Under the pieces are notes generated by a model, which did no database searches, had not been told where the DNA came from, and saw nothing but the letters and a program-made list of their open reading frames with translations. A program made the position numbers and the translations under genes. From Ignavibacteria bacterium (GTDB lineage Bacteria > Bacteroidota > Ignavibacteria > Kapaibacteriales > UBA4661), in assembly GCA_013298375.1 (NCBI GenBank), contig JAAFHM010000282.1, positions 1 through 6,366 of the forward strand: a stretch of 6,366 bases of DNA, written 5' to 3'. Of the stretch, positions 3,640-6,366 are shown piece by piece (position 1 is the stretch's first letter; every line of letters begins with the position of its first letter).

Positions 3640-5778
3640 GTGAAACACCTCAAACGCACCTTCACGCGCCAGCAAGACCAGTCGGATTGCGGCGTGGCGG
3701 CTCTCTTGTCGGTTATGCGCTTTTTCGGCGGCGATGAAGCATTAGAGCGCTTGCGCGAACTCTCCGGCACCTCGCGCCAAGGCACAACGCTTCTGGGTCT
3801 CTTTCAAGCCGCGCAGCAACTTGGTCTAACGGCAAAAGCGCTTCAAGCTGATTCGGTAGATAATCTCAAAGCGACGCAATTTCCCTGCATTCTGCACATC
3901 GTCAAAGAAGGGCGATTGCATCACTATATCGTTTGTTACGGTTTTCAAGAGGGCGTGTTTATCATTGGCGACCCCGCAAGCGGCATCAGCACGATTGCGC
4001 CGGAAGAATTGGCAGAACTCTGGCAATCCAAAGCATTGCTCTTGCTTTCGCCGAATGAGCATTTTGTGAAAAAAGAAACGCAAACCGCCGAAAAACGCCG
4101 TTGGGTGCGAGCGCTCATTGAGGAAGATGTAACGGTGCTGGCGGTGGCGTTTGCACTCGGCGTGGTGATTGCGATTCTGAGCCTTTCCACCGCAATTTTT
4201 TCGCAGAAATTGGTGGATACTATTTTGCCAAACCACGACGTAGAGCGCTTGGTCGTTGGGCTTTCAATGCTTGGGTTTTTGCTCGTGGCAAGAAGTGGGC
4301 TGAATTTTCTGCGCGGGCGTTTTGTCTTGGGGCAAACACGTGCCTTCAATAACCGCGTTGTCAATCGCTTTTTTACAGCGCTTATGCGCTTGCCGCAAGC
4401 CTTTTTCGACCGCCGCAAAACAGGCGACCTCATTGCCCGTATGAACGATGCACAGCGTTTGCAACAAGCACTGACCTATCTTGTGGGCGAGATGATGATT
4501 GAAGCACTGCTTTTCGTCGTTGCTGCGGTGATGATTTTCCTCTATTCCGTGCCGATTGGCGTATTTCTCTTGTGTAGCGCGGCGCTGTATGCCGTGCTTG
4601 CGGTGCGTTTTCATAAGCCGATTGTCGCTGGGCAGCAAGCGGTAATGGCGATGTACGGCTTGAACGAAAGCAATTATGTTGACACGATTCAAGGCATGAG
4701 CGCCATCAAAGCCGCCGGACGCGAAGCAACCTTTGCCGAAAAAACCCGCGCTGTTTATGGTTTATTCCAAGAAACCGCGTATAATCTGGGCAAAACGGGT
4801 GTACGCTTCAATCTGGCGGCGGAACTTATCGGTGCGGGAATCTTGCTGGTCGTGCTGGCGTGGTCGTCGGTATTGGTGCTGCAAGGCGCATTGCTTGTGG
4901 GCGGACTGGTGGCGATTGTGCAGATGGCAAGTCAACTCAGCGCCTCGTCTCTCCGTCTGGCACTCACGAATATTCGCCTGCAAGAAGCCCGTATCGCCTT
5001 TGAGCGAATGTACACGTTTGCTTCGGTACCGCCGGAATACGAAGAACATGAGTATTCGTCAGCGCTCCCGAATGCCTTCGCGGATGTTTTCTCGGTTTCC
5101 TTGTGTGGTGTGAGTTTTCGGTTTGCGGGTCGCCCGGAACTGGTGAAAGAAGCGTCCTTGGAGGTCAAACGGGGCGAAATCGTGGCTATCACAGGGGAAA
5201 ATGGTTCCGGTAAAACAACCATTTTGCAGATGCTTCAGCGCTTTTATGCACCGGAGCGCGGGGAAATTCTGGTGAATGAGACGATTCCGCTCCGCGCAAT
5301 TCCCATTCCGATATGGCGCAAACATCTTGGCATTATGCCGCAAAATGTCAAGATTTTTAACGCTACTGTTTTGGAAAATATTTGCATTGCCGAGCCTAGC
5401 GAGGAAGAAGTGGAGCGGGTTGTAGCGTTTTGCCAACGGTACGATTTGGAGCGTTTTATCACCGCCTTACCGCAAGGCTACGCAACGCTTGTGGGCGAAG
5501 AGGGCGTGAATCTTTCCGGCGGGCAGCGCCAAATCATCGGTCTGGCGCGGGCGCTCTATCGCAATCCCGATATACTCTTGCTCGACGAACCCACCGCCGC
5601 TATGGACAAAACCACCGAAGCAGCAACAATGAGGCTTTTGGAGCATTTATCGAAGACAATGGCAATACTCATCATTACCCACCGCTCGCAGCCGCTTCTT
5701 CACGCACACCGCACCTATCGCTTGGAGTCAGGATGTCTTGCCAAATACGAAGACGTTCTAATGCTGGAAACCGCATAG
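3640..5778 (+). CDS. peptidase-containing ABC exporter (C39 peptidase, PCAT / bacteriocin type)
   Basis: A complete 712-residue exporter that should cleave a double-glycine leader and use ATP to export the peptide across the inner membrane. The C39 peptidase (about 1-135) shows Gln11 for the oxyanion hole, Cys17 in QSDCGVAAL, His95 in HHYIVCYG, and Asp111 in GDPASG. A membrane domain (about 165-430) follows, with hydrophobic segments near 165-185, 205-220, 285-302, 305-322, 395-412 and 412-430. The ATPase (about 485-700) has Walker A GENGSGKT (519-526), Q-loop Gln568, signature LSGGQ (625-629), Walker B ILLLDE (645-650) and His681. All catalytic residues are present. The GTG start is required: an in-frame TAA lies at 3625-3627, and the next Met (26) would lose Cys17. 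No ribosome site is seen. No HlyD partner or leader peptide is in view, so the cargo (bacteriocin, other ribosomal peptide or signal) is unknown. Confidence 0.93.
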   Translation: MKHLKRTFTRQQDQSDCGVAALLSVMRFFGGDEALERLRELSGTSRQGTTLLGLFQAAQQLGLTAKALQADSVDNLKATQFPCILHIVKEGRLHHYIVCYGFQEGVFIIGDPASGISTIAPEELAELWQSKALLLLSPNEHFVKKETQTAEKRRWVRALIEEDVTVLAVAFALGVVIAILSLSTAIFSQKLVDTILPNHDVERLVVGLSMLGFLLVARSGLNFLRGRFVLGQTRAFNNRVVNRFFTALMRLPQAFFDRRKTGDLIARMNDAQRLQQALTYLVGEMMIEALLFVVAAVMIFLYSVPIGVFLLCSAALYAVLAVRFHKPIVAGQQAVMAMYGLNESNYVDTIQGMSAIKAAGREATFAEKTRAVYGLFQETAYNLGKTGVRFNLAAELIGAGILLVVLAWSSVLVLQGALLVGGLVAIVQMASQLSASSLRLALTNIRLQEARIAFERMYTFASVPPEYEEHEYSSALPNAFADVFSVSLCGVSFRFAGRPELVKEASLEVKRGEIVAITGENGSGKTTILQMLQRFYAPERGEILVNETIPLRAIPIPIWRKHLGIMPQNVKIFNATVLENICIAEPSEEEVERVVAFCQRYDLERFITALPQGYATLVGEEGVNLSGGQRQIIGLARALYRNPDILLLDEPTAAMDKTTEAATMRLLEHLSKTMAILIITHRSQPLLHAHRTYRLESGCLAKYEDVLMLETA

Positions 5779-5819
5779 AATCACGGAAAACTTCGCTCTA
5801 CACTCTCGCTCCAAGGCAT

Positions 5820-6365
5820 TCATCCCCCATACACCTCGCACAGCACTCTGTACGTCTGAATATGCGCCTGAACGGTCAATTCTACGGGCTTTGCATAGCC
5901 GCCGCCCATTGCCAGCGAAAGCGGTACGCCGTGTTGCCGACAAGCACGAACAACCATTCTATCGCGTTCCGCAAGCCCTTCCATCGAAAGCGATAAGCGC
6001 CCAAGCGTGTCTTCGCGCAAGGGGTCAACTCCGGCTTGATACAAGATAATATCAGGCTTCCACGCAAAAATCGCGGGGAGTTTTTGCGACAGTATTGCTA
6101 AATATTCATCGTCGCCCGTGTTGTCGGGAAGGTCAACGTCCAGTGTGGAAGCGACTTTGCGAAAGGGATAATTTTTTGCGCCGTGCATACTGAATAAGTA
6201 CACGTCCTCGCGTCCGCCCAGAATAGCTGCCGTGCCGTTTCCTTGGTGAACATCTAAATCAATCACTGCCACACGCCGCACCAATCCTTGCGCAAAAAGA
6301 TACTGCACCACAACAGCCAAATCGTTGAAAACACAAAATCCTTCGCCAGCGTCCCAGAGTGCATG
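5820..6365 (-). CDS. histone deacetylase family / AcuC-like deacetylase, C-terminal part
   Basis: The frame is open to the right edge, so 181 C-terminal residues are visible and the N-terminal part is outside. The protein belongs to the zinc-dependent histone deacetylase superfamily, which in bacteria includes acetoin utilisation AcuC-like, acetylpolyamine and class II-like amidohydrolases. Counting from the edge, visible motifs are HA (1-2, probably the second His of the catalytic HHA), GEGFCVFND (7-15), DLDVHQGNGT (36-45) with zinc ligands Asp38 and His40, FSMHG (58-62), YQAGVDPL (109-116) with zinc ligand Asp114, and GGGY (154-157) with the transition-state Tyr157. All visible active-site residues are kept. 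A TTG at 6320 is only an internal Leu codon. The gene converges on the exporter with a 41-base gap and no clear terminator. Substrate cannot be told from this sequence. Confidence 0.92.
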   Translation of the reverse strand, partial: HALWDAGEGFCVFNDLAVVVQYLFAQGLVRRVAVIDLDVHQGNGTAAILGGREDVYLFSMHGAKNYPFRKVASTLDVDLPDNTGDDEYLAILSQKLPAIFAWKPDIILYQAGVDPLREDTLGRLSLSMEGLAERDRMVVRACRQHGVPLSLAMGGGYAKPVELTVQAHIQTYRVLCEVYGG

Positions 6366-6366
6366 A

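Noticed and set aside
3555..3785. N-terminal extension of the DUF4160 gene into the exporter gene
   Set aside because: The extension is antisense to the conserved C39 peptidase of the exporter and has no family similarity, whereas the ATG at 3554 gives the expected DUF4160 start.
5779..5819. Possible shared terminator between the exporter and the deacetylase gene
   Set aside because: No stable stem-loop with a T run on either strand could be found in the 41 bases.
5430..5996. 188-codon plus-strand ORF overlapping the end of the exporter and the deacetylase gene
   Set aside because: It is Arg- and His-rich shadow sequence in the wrong frame of the ATPase domain and antisense to the deacetylase.
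6320..6320. TTG at 6320 as the start of the deacetylase
   Set aside because: The frame continues upstream with the conserved GEGFCVFND motif, so this codon is an internal Leu and the gene runs past the window edge.

Overview
This 6.4 kb window looks like an accessory stretch of a bacterial chromosome, probably Bacteroidota or a relative such as Chlorobiota or the Kapabacteria group. The lineage call is an inference. It rests on one promoter of the Bacteroidota kind (TTG, 20 bases, then TAnnTTTG) directly before the PIN toxin gene, on scarce Shine-Dalgarno sites, and on the gene families present. No rRNA, tRNA, CRISPR array or insertion sequence was seen, and no gap between genes exceeds 300 bases.

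Layout: a Yip1-like membrane protein gene enters from the left edge (2-640, +). It is followed by a small conserved hypothetical gene (718-981, +). After that gene lies a degenerate second copy of the membrane gene's 3' end, including its stop codon (983-1037). A four-gene minus-strand run of toxin-antitoxin genes follows (2373 down to 1046). It reads PIN/VapC-type toxin, its probable antitoxin, a YefM-like antitoxin, then a YoeB-type mRNA interferase.

Divergent from that run is a membrane-anchored thioredoxin-fold protein with a CHFC active site (2433-2975, +). A minus-strand DUF4160/DUF2442 pair (3554 down to 2972), a third putative toxin-antitoxin module, lies between it and a peptidase-containing ABC exporter (C39 peptidase, membrane domain, ATPase; 3640-5778, +). 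The exporter starts at a GTG directly after a run of eight C. At the right edge, convergent with the exporter, is the C-terminal part of a class II-type histone deacetylase / AcuC-like deacetylase (5820-6365, -), cut by the window end.

How the genes work together: the minus-strand genes form two, probably three, self-contained addiction-type modules inserted among plus-strand cell-envelope and export genes. The exporter should cleave a double-glycine leader and export a peptide, but neither a precursor peptide nor an HlyD-type partner is visible here. The thioredoxin-like protein could act on disulfides outside the cytoplasm, but a link to the exporter is only a guess from proximity. The least expected signal is the duplicated, slipped 3' end of the first gene.
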